NCBI GenBank assembly: GCA_002102825.1
Contig: DABJ01000027.1
Coordinates: forward strand, 33,907 to 97,906
Reading direction: 5' to 3'
DNA: 64,000 bases
Source of the DNA: Candidatus Gastranaerophilales bacterium HUM_12
GTDB taxonomy: Bacteria; Cyanobacteriota; Vampirovibrionia; Gastranaerophilales; Gastranaerophilaceae
In this document: positions 18,468-26,901 of the stretch, piece after piece
Position numbering within the stretch: the first letter of the stretch is position 1
How the letters are laid out: each line of letters opens with the position of its first letter
Made by a program: the position numbers and the translations under genes
Notes under the pieces: generated by a model
The model's input: only the letters and a program-made list of their open reading frames with translations
Databases searched by the model: none
Told to the model about the DNA's origin: nothing

Positions 18468-19367
18468 TTAATCCTCTATTTTAATCAAGTTGTTTTTAGG
18501 TACAACGTTAACCCTTTTCATTACGCAAGCTAGTCCTGACATATAAACTTGAAAATGTCCATCATTCACATTTCTTGCTTTTGAGATTGCTAAAGATGCT
18601 ATTGCATACTCATTTACATTATCAGTATTAGCTTTTATAAGTCTTTCAAGAACTTGTGTTTGTGGTAAAGCTCTTAATTCCGTTTTTGGAGTTGAAGCAG
18701 GATATGACACAGGGTCATGGTCAATTGAACCGACAATGAATGTATTATCATTATTTTCACCATCAACTTTCACTGTCGTTGTATAAGTTTCTCCGGAGCT
18801 AACTTGAGCCGGTGCCTGAATTTCAATATTCATAAATCTTGCATCTCCGTAAAGGAGAGATGATTCGTCTGTTAATGATGTTTCTCCTGAAATTAGCCAT
18901 CTGTCATTAACTTTTACCAAATGATAAATACCTGTTGATGTTGAATGAATTTCTCCGGATACGGGCATTAAATCCATCGTGTCATGGATTGTTCCACTTG
19001 CGGTTTCAATTACTTGTACACTTGCGTTGTCTCCATTTACACTTATTGATTCTATTTTTGTAGAATAAGTTAAGTCTTCGCAAGCTTTCCAGGTTTCTTC
19101 AATGCTTTTGAAATAGGCATCTTTATTAAACCCGTCATTGTTAATATAATTATCTGCATACAAGTTTTTTAATTGTGTTAAACCATGTTTGTTTGCAAAA
19201 GTGTTATGAACTTCAAACAAGCTTTTAATTTGTTTAATAGCTTGTTTATTTTCTTTATTCTGTTCAATTCTGTAACTTCTATTTGAAATTAGAGATGCTT
19301 CTGCTTGAGAATTTACTGCAGGTATGATTAAAGCTGTTAATAATAATGTTAATACTATCTTTTTCAT
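18468..19367 (-). CDS. Secreted protein with SnoaL/NTF2-like domain
   Basis: The 299-residue protein begins with a Sec signal peptide (MKKIVLTLLLTALIIPAVNSQAEA). Residues about 40-165 have the pattern of an NTF2/SnoaL-like fold (LYADNYINNDGFNKDAYFKSIEETW ... RWLISGE), often found in small ligand-binding or stress proteins. The C-terminal half is beta-rich and not recognised. It leads the lspA-rluD operon, one base before lspA. It is likely periplasmic or surface-exposed; no enzymatic residues are evident. Confidence 0.65.
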   Translation of the reverse strand: MKKIVLTLLLTALIIPAVNSQAEASLISNRSYRIEQNKENKQAIKQIKSLFEVHNTFANKHGLTQLKNLYADNYINNDGFNKDAYFKSIEETWKACEDLTYSTKIESISVNGDNASVQVIETASGTIHDTMDLMPVSGEIHSTSTGIYHLVKVNDRWLISGETSLTDESSLLYGDARFMNIEIQAPAQVSSGETYTTTVKVDGENNDNTFIVGSIDHDPVSYPASTPKTELRALPQTQVLERLIKANTDNVNEYAIASLAISKARNVNDGHFQVYMSGLACVMKRVNVVPKNNLIKIED

Positions 19368-19517
19368 ACATTACAGTATAGTTGAAAAATCTGGAAAATT
19401 TAATAGTATAAATAATGGAGATTAAAAACACATTAACATTTCTTAAAATAGTGTAATTATTACTCTAGAAATGGGTATATAAAGAGTATTAAGATTAGCC
19501 GGAGGATATTTAAGATT

Positions 19518-19703
19518 ATGGATATAGCATTAAAACAAAATAGTATTTCATTAAATTTAATGGATAATAAGATAAAATCAGTGATTGAGGCATTGAAATT
19601 TTCAAAGATTGAAAAAGTTTTATCTGATGCATTGGAAGATATGCCTAATACTAATCCTGTTAATTATATTGGAGATTTGAACAGGGCTGATATTATGCAC
19701 TGA
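19518..19703 (+). CDS. Small hypothetical protein (61 aa)
   Basis: This short gene is supported by a strong GGAGG 13 bases before the ATG and by a free-standing position. The product is amphipathic (LNLMDNKIKSVIEALKFSKIEKVLSDALEDM), with no signal peptide and no recognisable domain. It could be a small helical regulator or adaptor, but nothing in the neighbourhood fixes the role. Confidence 0.5.
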   Translation: MDIALKQNSISLNLMDNKIKSVIEALKFSKIEKVLSDALEDMPNTNPVNYIGDLNRADIMH

Positions 19704-19789
19704 TTTTAGTGTTAAGTATTTTTATTTAAAGAGTTCTATTAATTGATTTTTCATGCTATCATTATACTGTTATAGAAAAGGAAAAAGAC

Positions 19790-20794
19790 ATGAGTTTAAC
19801 AGTATATTTAGGGATAGATGTTGGTTCTGTTACAACTAAATTAGCTTTAGTTGATGAGACAGGTAAGTATGTTGACAGTGTTATGTTGAAAACGGCAGGA
19901 AAGCCTGTCGTTGCTGTCCAAACAGGTTTAAACAGATTATATGAAAAACGATTAACGGAATATGATGTTATGGGTGTTGGTACAACGGGTTCCGGACGTG
20001 CTTTAGCAGGTTCACTTGTTGGCGCCGATATTGTAAAAAACGAAATTACGGCTCACGCAGTTGCCGCAAGTACCAATGTTCCAGGGGTTCAGACTATTTT
20101 GGAAATCGGAGGGCAAGATAGTAAAATTATTATTTTGCGAGATGGTATTGTAACAGATTTTGCTATGAATACCGTTTGTGCAGCCGGTACAGGTAGTTTC
20201 CTAGACCACCAAGCACAAAGATTGAATGTTCCGATTGAAGAATTTGGTGAAACAGCTCTTCGCTCAACTAATCCTGCTAGAATTGCAGGTCGTTGTGGTG
20301 TATTCGCGGAAAGTGACTTGATTCACAAACAACAATTAGGTTATCCTGTTGAAGACTTGTTATATGGACTTTGCCAAGCTTTAGTTCGTAACTATTTGAG
20401 TAACCTTGCTTTGGGCAAAGAACTTTTACCAACTGTTTCATTCCAAGGTGGTGTTGCAACAAATACAGGCATGGTTAAGGCTTTTGAAGAAGCTTTGAAT
20501 ACAAAAATTGTTGTCCCTGAAAATCACCAAACAATGGGGGCAATTGGTGCTGCGTTGCTTGCTATGGAAAATCACCAATACACGGAAACCCCAACTAAGT
20601 TCAAAGGTTGGAATGTCGCAGATATGCACTTTACATCAATTACTTGCGGTTGTACCGGTTGCTCAAACAATTGTGAAGTTATTACAATCGTTGAGGGAGT
20701 AAATGAAGTTCAACACGTTGAGAAAATTAAAGATGTTAAAGGCAATATCATTGCAAGATGGGGCGGTACTTGTGGTCGTTGGGATATAAGCTAG
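19790..20794 (+). CDS. BadF/BcrA-type CoA-dehydratase activase
   Basis: The 334-residue protein has the ASKHA ATPase fold of HgdC-type activators: DVGSVTTKLALVD at the N-terminus, GVGTTGSGR, EIGGQDSK, and the two Cys sites that bridge a [4Fe-4S] cluster in the dimer (VCAAGTGSFLD and GRCGVFAESDLI). These proteins use ATP to inject an electron into 2-hydroxyacyl-CoA dehydratases. The tail has extra Cys (CGCTGCSNNC and GGTCGRWD), as seen in the large DUF2229 fusions, though here the activase is alone. No dehydratase subunits are in the window. It heads a three-gene cluster with 14- and 18-base gaps. Confidence 0.85.
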   Translation: MSLTVYLGIDVGSVTTKLALVDETGKYVDSVMLKTAGKPVVAVQTGLNRLYEKRLTEYDVMGVGTTGSGRALAGSLVGADIVKNEITAHAVAASTNVPGVQTILEIGGQDSKIIILRDGIVTDFAMNTVCAAGTGSFLDHQAQRLNVPIEEFGETALRSTNPARIAGRCGVFAESDLIHKQQLGYPVEDLLYGLCQALVRNYLSNLALGKELLPTVSFQGGVATNTGMVKAFEEALNTKIVVPENHQTMGAIGAALLAMENHQYTETPTKFKGWNVADMHFTSITCGCTGCSNNCEVITIVEGVNEVQHVEKIKDVKGNIIARWGGTCGRWDIS

Positions 20795-20808
20795 GATAAA
20801 AAATATAT

Positions 20809-21486
20809 ATGCAGAATTTTGGGCAAAATCCTCAAAAAAATTTATCAAGGACATCAATTCTTACAGAATTGTCCAACGGTAACGTTGAACTTGGAGAGGC
20901 TTTTGCCCTTATTCTTAGTGATATGGTTGTACAAAGTGGTATTACAAATCCTGAGTCTGAGCCTTTTGATGTCGTTCCTGATTCTTGGAGGAAGCTTGCT
21001 GCTAAGCCAGAAAAAACTCCTGATGATATTAAAAAATTAGATTTGTCTTTTAAAGAAGAAATTCAATCGCTTGCAGAATCTTATCTTTTATTTATGGCTC
21101 GAGAAACAAGAAATCTTACCGGAAAACTTGATTATGCACAGTATGAAATGTATATGCTCAAATATCGATTTGGAAGATATGATATAATGAATAAGCCAGA
21201 GTATTTATCAAAGGTTAAAGTTCAGATAAAAAATGCTTTTAAAAAAATTTCTGCTCATGGCGAACAGCAAGGGGATAATTTGATTGATAAGCACGATATG
21301 GCTGCTTTTATTTATGCTCTTTCTACAAAATCAAAGAGGGATTCAAATAAAAATTTTATTGGATTTGAAATTAATGGAATTATTACACCGGAAGAGTATG
21401 CTGTTAATGAGAATAACTTGTTTGAAGCGGAAGATAATTTATTTTCCGTGAAGTTACGAGTTGCATACAAAATGTTGAATAGCTAG
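20809..21486 (+). CDS. Hypothetical protein, possibly EF-hand-like
   Basis: I do not recognise the 225-residue protein. It is mainly helical with no signal peptide. Two stretches, near DNLIDKHDMAAFIYAL and DSNKNFIGFEINGIITPEEY, resemble EF-hand-like calcium loops with a following helix, but the spacing is not canonical. Its first residues (MQNFGQNPQKN) are not clearly the window's Phe motif. It follows the activase by 14 bases and precedes a secreted protein by 18, so the three are probably co-transcribed. Confidence 0.55.
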   Translation: MQNFGQNPQKNLSRTSILTELSNGNVELGEAFALILSDMVVQSGITNPESEPFDVVPDSWRKLAAKPEKTPDDIKKLDLSFKEEIQSLAESYLLFMARETRNLTGKLDYAQYEMYMLKYRFGRYDIMNKPEYLSKVKVQIKNAFKKISAHGEQQGDNLIDKHDMAAFIYALSTKSKRDSNKNFIGFEINGIITPEEYAVNENNLFEAEDNLFSVKLRVAYKMLNS

Positions 21487-21504
21487 TTAGGGGATTAAAT
21501 TTCT

Positions 21505-22185
21505 ATGAAAAATATTTTAGTTTCTTTGATGTTAATAGGTTTAATTGGCTTTAATGCGAAAGTTAATGCGATAGAAAATATTTATAGTCTTGATGATGTT
21601 GCACCTGTTCAAAACGAAGAAGTTCAAGTAACAAATGTTAATGCGCCATTAGAGGCTACAGTTTCTTTTGACTGGTTAGATATTGATTTAGCACAAAGAG
21701 AAAATCAAATTCAACATTACAAAGATTTGTTATTTGCAAATAATTCCAGTCATATCTATTTTACAAAAGATGAATTCAAAAAAGAATTTGCAAAATATTA
21801 TAAAGACAAAGATTTTAAACTTCACTATATGTTAACAAATAACGGAGTTACAGAAGATGAAGATGCAAAATATTGCGCATTTTTCTATAAGAAAAAAACA
21901 CTAGTCTTGTATGCGATTCAATACAAAAATACTCCGAATAAAGCTTTTTATTACACCGCATTTGGTGGTTTGAGATATACAGATTTGATGTCTGATGAAT
22001 ATCCGAATTTCCCATACACATCAATGCAATATGATCAAAAAGGACAATTAAAGAGTGCAATTTATTTTGCATCAAAAGATTTGCAATACATGTTTGGGCC
22101 AGATAAAGAATTTCAGGGGATTTGGTACAAAGATAAAATGTATGACAAAAATGGCAAACAAGTTTTAACTCGTACCAATTGGTAG
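21505..22185 (+). CDS. Secreted hypothetical protein
   Basis: The 226-residue protein starts with a clear signal peptide (MKNILVSLMLIGLIGFNAKVNA). The mature part contains a WLDIDLAQRENQIQHYKDLLF helix and beta-rich segments with repeated Tyr and Asp (YYTAFGGLRYTDLMSD and QGIWYKDKMYDKNGKQVL). The last segment resembles the Asp-x-Asn-Gly turns of YD-like or MORN-like strands. No enzymatic motif is seen. It ends at a strong bidirectional terminator shared with the M16 protease gene. Confidence 0.65.
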   Translation: MKNILVSLMLIGLIGFNAKVNAIENIYSLDDVAPVQNEEVQVTNVNAPLEATVSFDWLDIDLAQRENQIQHYKDLLFANNSSHIYFTKDEFKKEFAKYYKDKDFKLHYMLTNNGVTEDEDAKYCAFFYKKKTLVLYAIQYKNTPNKAFYYTAFGGLRYTDLMSDEYPNFPYTSMQYDQKGQLKSAIYFASKDLQYMFGPDKEFQGIWYKDKMYDKNGKQVLTRTNW

Positions 22186-22195
22186 TTCCTAATAA

Positions 22196-22221
22196 AAAGG
22201 TCGAAAATATTTTCGACCTTT
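22196..22221. terminator. Bidirectional intrinsic terminator
   Basis: A perfect 12-bp stem (AAAGGTCGAAAA with TTTTCGACCTTT) and a 2-base gap lie between two converging genes. T runs on both strands let it serve the secreted-protein gene and the M16 protease gene. Confidence 0.9.
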
Positions 22222-22227
22222 AGAAAA

Positions 22228-24816
22228 TCATTTTGTAACTATAGACAATATATAATTGTCGTTAAAGTATTTATTTGCAACTTCAATGATATCTGAATCT
22301 GTCACACTGTTAATAAGTTGTTCGTATTTGTCTTTGAATTCATAGCCTCTTGTAGATGCTTCGTACCAACCAAGATTTGATGCTTTATCAAGGTTTGTTT
22401 CAAGACCGATTACGTAGTTGCCTAAGAGTTTATCTTTTGCATCTTTTAATTCTTTATCGCCCACATATTCTGTTTTTAGACGTTTGATTTCTTCAAACAA
22501 TCCTTGTTTAGATTTTTCAAGTGTTTCCGGATTCGTTCCAATATATAACAAGAAGCTTCCTCTGAGAATATTTGGGGAGTAACTTGTACCTAGTTGGTAA
22601 GCTAATCCTTCTTGCTCTCTCAGGTCTTTGAATAGTCTTGAACTCATTCCTGTTCCTAGGATTGAATCAATAACTTGCAATGTCGCATAATCTTTTTTGT
22701 TCAAAACACCATTTGTTTGCCAACCAAGCATAATCCATGCCGTTTGAGTTTGTGGCATATTTTGAATTGTTTTACGTGGAGCTGAGACAGTTGGAATTTT
22801 TGAGGAATATGTTTGATAATCGAATTTTTTGCCATTCTCTTTTTTAGGGAAAATTTTATTTAATTCTTGAATTGTTTTATCTTTATCAACATTTCCGTTT
22901 ATAGAAATTACCATATTTTCAGGATTAAACACATTATTATAGTATTCAACCATTTCTTCTTTTGATATGTTTGGAATATTTTTTTCTAAAACTTTAGACG
23001 AAATTGAATATGGTGTGTTTTGATAAATTAAATCTCTATATTCTTCAATTGCTCTTTGGATTGGAATATCTTTATTCCTTTTTATTGAACTCATTTTGTC
23101 GGATTTAACTTTTTCTATTTCAAAGTTATCGAAAGTTGCATTATTTACAACTTCATTCAAAAGTTCTAATGTCTTGACATATTCATCTTTTGTTGTTAGG
23201 ACTGAAATTGCAAAGGCATCAGCGCTTGCAACAGGTGCAATTTTTATTCCATTATCTTCTAAAATTTGAGAAAGTTCTAGTGATGAATAATTTTTAGTTC
23301 CTTTCATCATTAATGATGCGACAAGGTTTGCTGTTCCATGAGTTTTTTCTAATAGCTGTCCCCCTTTTGCATATATACTGATTGCGATAATATCATTTGA
23401 TGAATTTGGGGTATAAAGTAACGTTGCACCGTCAGATAATTTGTATTTTTGAGATTGTGAATTTTCACTCACTAATTCTGCACTTCCTGTATCTCTTTTT
23501 ATATTTGCAACAGGAACATTTTTAGCACTTTCCGGAAGAACTATTGAAATTGCACTTTTGTTTTCGCCTAAATATTTATCTGCCGCTTTTTTTACATCAT
23601 CTTTTGTAACTGCTTTGATATTTGTAAGATAGTTATCATAAAATTTGATATCATTTGTCAAAGCCATTGTGTAGCCGATTTCTGTTGCAATGTTTGTAAT
23701 TGATTCTCTAGAATAGAATGTACTTCTTTCGATTATATTTTTGGCAAGACTGAGTTGTTCATCTGTGATACCGTTTGTTTGAATTTTTTTGATTTCATCA
23801 AAGATTGTATCTTGAACTACTTTGCATTTTTCTGGTTCAAAGTTCGCTGAAATGTAAAAAATTCCATCATCACGGTATGTGGAATTCCCTGCATCAACTG
23901 AGAATGCAATTCTTTTCTTTTCTTTCATTACTTGATTTAATACTGATGATCTCCCATCACCTAAAATTGTAGCAAGAACATCCAAAGCATAAGAGTCTTT
24001 ATCTTCTATAGGTGTGCCTCTAAACCCTACAAGCATGTAACCTGATTCGGTGTTTGGTAGATATTCAACTTTTTTTACTTGTTTTGTTAATTGTTCTTCT
24101 TTGGGGTACACATTTTTTATTTGTTTTTTATATCCAGCATTAAAATCTTCTTTAATTTTTGAAATTGCATGTTCTGGGGCAACATCACCAATTACGATTG
24201 TAATCATATTTGATGGAGAGTAGTGAGCATTATAAAAACTAAGAATTTGGTCACGTGTAATTGTTTCAATTACATCACTTCTTCCGATAACTCTTCTTTT
24301 GTACGGGTGATTTGTGTACATCATATCATTAAGGTTATCTTGGAGAATTTTTGATGGTGCATTCAAGTCTTTGCTAATTTCTTCTAATACAACTTTTCTT
24401 TCTTTTTCCATTTCATTTCGAGGAATAAGCGGGTGCATCATCATATCAGCATGTAAATCCATTGCTAAGTCAAAATCCTTAGATGGAATTGTTACATAAT
24501 AATGTGTAAAATCTTTACTTGTTGCGGCATTTGTTATTGCTCCTTTTGTTTCAAGAATTTTGTCAAATTCCCCTGGGGCATGATTTGATGTTCCTTTGAA
24601 GAATAAATGTTCTAAAAAGTGTGCTACACCATTGTTAGAATCATCTTCATCAATTGAGCCTGTTTTAATCCAAGTGTCAATTGTTACAATTGGATTACTT
24701 TTAACTTGTTGGATAACTACGGTTTGTCCGTTATCAAGTTTGTATGTTTGAGCACTTGCACCCCAAACAATGTTTCCACAAATCATTATTGCTGCAACCA
24801 GTATAAATTTTTTCAT
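22228..24816 (-). CDS. Exported M16 zinc protease, two-module
   Basis: The 862-residue protein has a signal peptide (MKKFILVAAIMICGNIVWGASA) and two consecutive M16 (pitrilysin) modules. The first holds the inverted zinc site HFLEH in AHFLEHLFFKGT and the downstream Glu in the ERKVVLEE region. The second, inactive-type module ends with RLFKDLREQEGLAYQLGTSYSP, the substrate-binding Arg/Tyr region. M16 enzymes degrade peptides inside a clam-shell chamber. The predicted location is the periplasm. It stands alone, 72 bases downstream of recO's stop and in the same direction. Confidence 0.92.
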   Translation of the reverse strand: MKKFILVAAIMICGNIVWGASAQTYKLDNGQTVVIQQVKSNPIVTIDTWIKTGSIDEDDSNNGVAHFLEHLFFKGTSNHAPGEFDKILETKGAITNAATSKDFTHYYVTIPSKDFDLAMDLHADMMMHPLIPRNEMEKERKVVLEEISKDLNAPSKILQDNLNDMMYTNHPYKRRVIGRSDVIETITRDQILSFYNAHYSPSNMITIVIGDVAPEHAISKIKEDFNAGYKKQIKNVYPKEEQLTKQVKKVEYLPNTESGYMLVGFRGTPIEDKDSYALDVLATILGDGRSSVLNQVMKEKKRIAFSVDAGNSTYRDDGIFYISANFEPEKCKVVQDTIFDEIKKIQTNGITDEQLSLAKNIIERSTFYSRESITNIATEIGYTMALTNDIKFYDNYLTNIKAVTKDDVKKAADKYLGENKSAISIVLPESAKNVPVANIKRDTGSAELVSENSQSQKYKLSDGATLLYTPNSSNDIIAISIYAKGGQLLEKTHGTANLVASLMMKGTKNYSSLELSQILEDNGIKIAPVASADAFAISVLTTKDEYVKTLELLNEVVNNATFDNFEIEKVKSDKMSSIKRNKDIPIQRAIEEYRDLIYQNTPYSISSKVLEKNIPNISKEEMVEYYNNVFNPENMVISINGNVDKDKTIQELNKIFPKKENGKKFDYQTYSSKIPTVSAPRKTIQNMPQTQTAWIMLGWQTNGVLNKKDYATLQVIDSILGTGMSSRLFKDLREQEGLAYQLGTSYSPNILRGSFLLYIGTNPETLEKSKQGLFEEIKRLKTEYVGDKELKDAKDKLLGNYVIGLETNLDKASNLGWYEASTRGYEFKDKYEQLINSVTDSDIIEVANKYFNDNYILSIVTK

Positions 24817-24887
24817 TATAAAACCTCTCTTTTGAAATAATTATATAATAAAACCGTTAAAAAGATATCCCTTATGAGATTAGCTTT

Positions 24888-25661
24888 TTAGGTAATAGGC
24901 ATTTCTTGTAAGATGTCGGTTGATTTGAATTTTTTAGGTGATTTTAGAGAAATGTATTCTTTCAAAGCTTCAAAAGTTACAGCACAAACTTTTTCATTTG
25001 CTTTTGTTTCAAATTCTCCTTTTTCATCAAAATCATTAATTGCCATTTGTTTAAAGAAATCTCTCAATTTATAAGGCATTTGTTTTTTTAAATAGTGAAC
25101 TTCTTCTGCGCAATCTTTACAAATAATTCCTCCTAAATTTGGTACAAAGTACATTGTTTCTTCCCCAATTTTGTCGTGGCAACATAGACAAGAGTCAAGT
25201 TCAATAGAAAAACCTGATTCAATCATCATTTTTAGTTGAAATTTAATAACTGCAATCATTATTTCAACTTTTGAGTTTGAAGTTGAAATTGCATTTAGAG
25301 TTTTATATAAAAGGTTATAAATAAGCTCAGAGCTGGGGTCTTCTTCAAGTCCAAAATTATTAACAACTTCTGTTACATACATAGAGTAAAATATTTTATC
25401 AATATCTTGTCTTGTTTTGTTAAAAGTATTTAGAACTTCTGCTTGGCAAATTGTATCAAGGTTTTTCCCTTTGTGTAACATCAATGTGTTTGCGACAAGC
25501 AAATCCATGCGAGCACCTAACTTACTCTTGGGCTTTTTTACTCCCTTAGCTACTCCCCTGATTAGTCCTTTGTCTTTTGAATACATAACAATAATTTTGT
25601 CTGATTCACTCAAATTGTAGGACTTTAGATTAATTGCGTCTGTTACAAAATTATTTTGCAT
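24888..25661 (-). CDS. recO: DNA repair protein RecO
   Basis: The 257-residue protein has the N-terminal OB fold (DAINLKSYNLSESDKIIVMYSKDKGLIRGVAKGVKKPKSKLG) and a C-terminal helical part with a four-Cys zinc site (CLCC and CKDC). RecO loads RecA on SSB-coated single strands with RecR and anneals complementary strands. It is 39 bases downstream of pilT on the same strand. Confidence 0.92.
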   Translation of the reverse strand: MQNNFVTDAINLKSYNLSESDKIIVMYSKDKGLIRGVAKGVKKPKSKLGARMDLLVANTLMLHKGKNLDTICQAEVLNTFNKTRQDIDKIFYSMYVTEVVNNFGLEEDPSSELIYNLLYKTLNAISTSNSKVEIMIAVIKFQLKMMIESGFSIELDSCLCCHDKIGEETMYFVPNLGGIICKDCAEEVHYLKKQMPYKLRDFFKQMAINDFDEKGEFETKANEKVCAVTFEALKEYISLKSPKKFKSTDILQEMPIT

Positions 25662-25700
25662 TGTCCCTTTATATTAAAATACTATATAATTGCAAAAATT

Positions 25701-26810
25701 CTATGCAATTGTTTTGTTCATGCCGGTTCCTCGGTAAATACCTCTCATAAGTTGTTCAAGTTCAGATCTGTTATCAGAATATTCAAGGGCAACTTCTTTG
25801 GTAATTTTGTTTTCATTATACAACTTATATAATGACATGTTCATTGTTGTCATATTGTTAAATGAACCATTCTTAACAAGTTCATAGATTTGTTCAAGCT
25901 CATCTTTTTGAATAAAGTCTTTAACCGTTGGAGTTACAACAAGAATTTCTGTCGCAGGAAGTCTTGAACCTCCCTCTGCTGCAGGTACAAGTTTTTGAGA
26001 GATTGTACCCCTTAAAGTGTTTGCGATTTGGCTTCTAACGAAAGGTCTTTCATTAGGGTCAAATAAGTTGATAATTCTGGCAACTGTTTGAACAGAGTCG
26101 TTTGTGTGGATTGTTGATACAACAAGGTGACCTGTTTCAGCTGCTTTAAGAGCTGATTCAACTGTTTCTCTGTCACGAATTTCACCGATGAAGATAACAT
26201 CTGGGTCTTGTCTCAAAGCGTATTTAACACCATCTGAGAATGATGGAGTATCAATAAGCAATTGTCTTTGAGAAACGATTGATTTTTTGTTTGAGAAAAT
26301 AAATTCGACAGGGTCTTCAATTGTAACAATGTGTTTTGATGATGATGCGTTGATGTAATCAATCAAAGATGCAATTGTTGTTGATTTACCTGATCCTGTA
26401 GGACCGGTTACAAGAACCAATCCGTTGTTAAATTTGGCGAATTCTTCTAATGTTTTAGGTAGATATAATTCCTCAAAAGTCTTGATATAATAAGGAATTG
26501 CACGAATAACCATCGCAGTTTTACCAAGTTGCCTACTCATATTGATACGGAAACGAGAACACCCTGGAATTTCATAAGAAAAGTCGATATCAAAGAATCT
26601 TGTAATTCTGTCTTTCAAGTGTTGAGGAGCAACTGTTCTGATAACAAATTCCATGTCTTCACTTGTTAAAGGAGGAAGATTAATCCTCATGATTTGTCCA
26701 GAAACCCTAATAGCAGGTCTTTCTCCCTCGCAGATGTGAGCATCTGAAGCTCCAACTGATACTGCTTGTCTTAAAAAATCTTCTATATAAAAATCGTTAT
26801 TTGCGCTCAT
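25701..26810 (-). CDS. pilT: Type IV pilus retraction ATPase PilT
   Basis: The 369-residue protein has Walker A GPTGSGKS (136-143), the Asp box and the bacterial secretion ATPase motif IGEIRDRETVESALKAAETGHLVVSTIHTND (His box). An N-terminal PAS-like domain and a C-terminal AIRxLIRE-like region are also present (degenerate here as VKNGSFNNMTTMNM). PilT powers pilus retraction for twitching and DNA uptake. It is divergent from comEC across 91 bases, which fits a joint role in natural transformation. No other pilus genes are in the window. Confidence 0.93.
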   Translation of the reverse strand: MSANNDFYIEDFLRQAVSVGASDAHICEGERPAIRVSGQIMRINLPPLTSEDMEFVIRTVAPQHLKDRITRFFDIDFSYEIPGCSRFRINMSRQLGKTAMVIRAIPYYIKTFEELYLPKTLEEFAKFNNGLVLVTGPTGSGKSTTIASLIDYINASSSKHIVTIEDPVEFIFSNKKSIVSQRQLLIDTPSFSDGVKYALRQDPDVIFIGEIRDRETVESALKAAETGHLVVSTIHTNDSVQTVARIINLFDPNERPFVRSQIANTLRGTISQKLVPAAEGGSRLPATEILVVTPTVKDFIQKDELEQIYELVKNGSFNNMTTMNMSLYKLYNENKITKEVALEYSDNRSELEQLMRGIYRGTGMNKTIA

Positions 26811-26901
26811 ACAGTCCTCTTAATTTAACATAATACAGTATATCATTTTTTTTAGTTTTGCACAAGTTTATTGTGCATGGTATCATTCAGATGTTGGAAT
26901 T

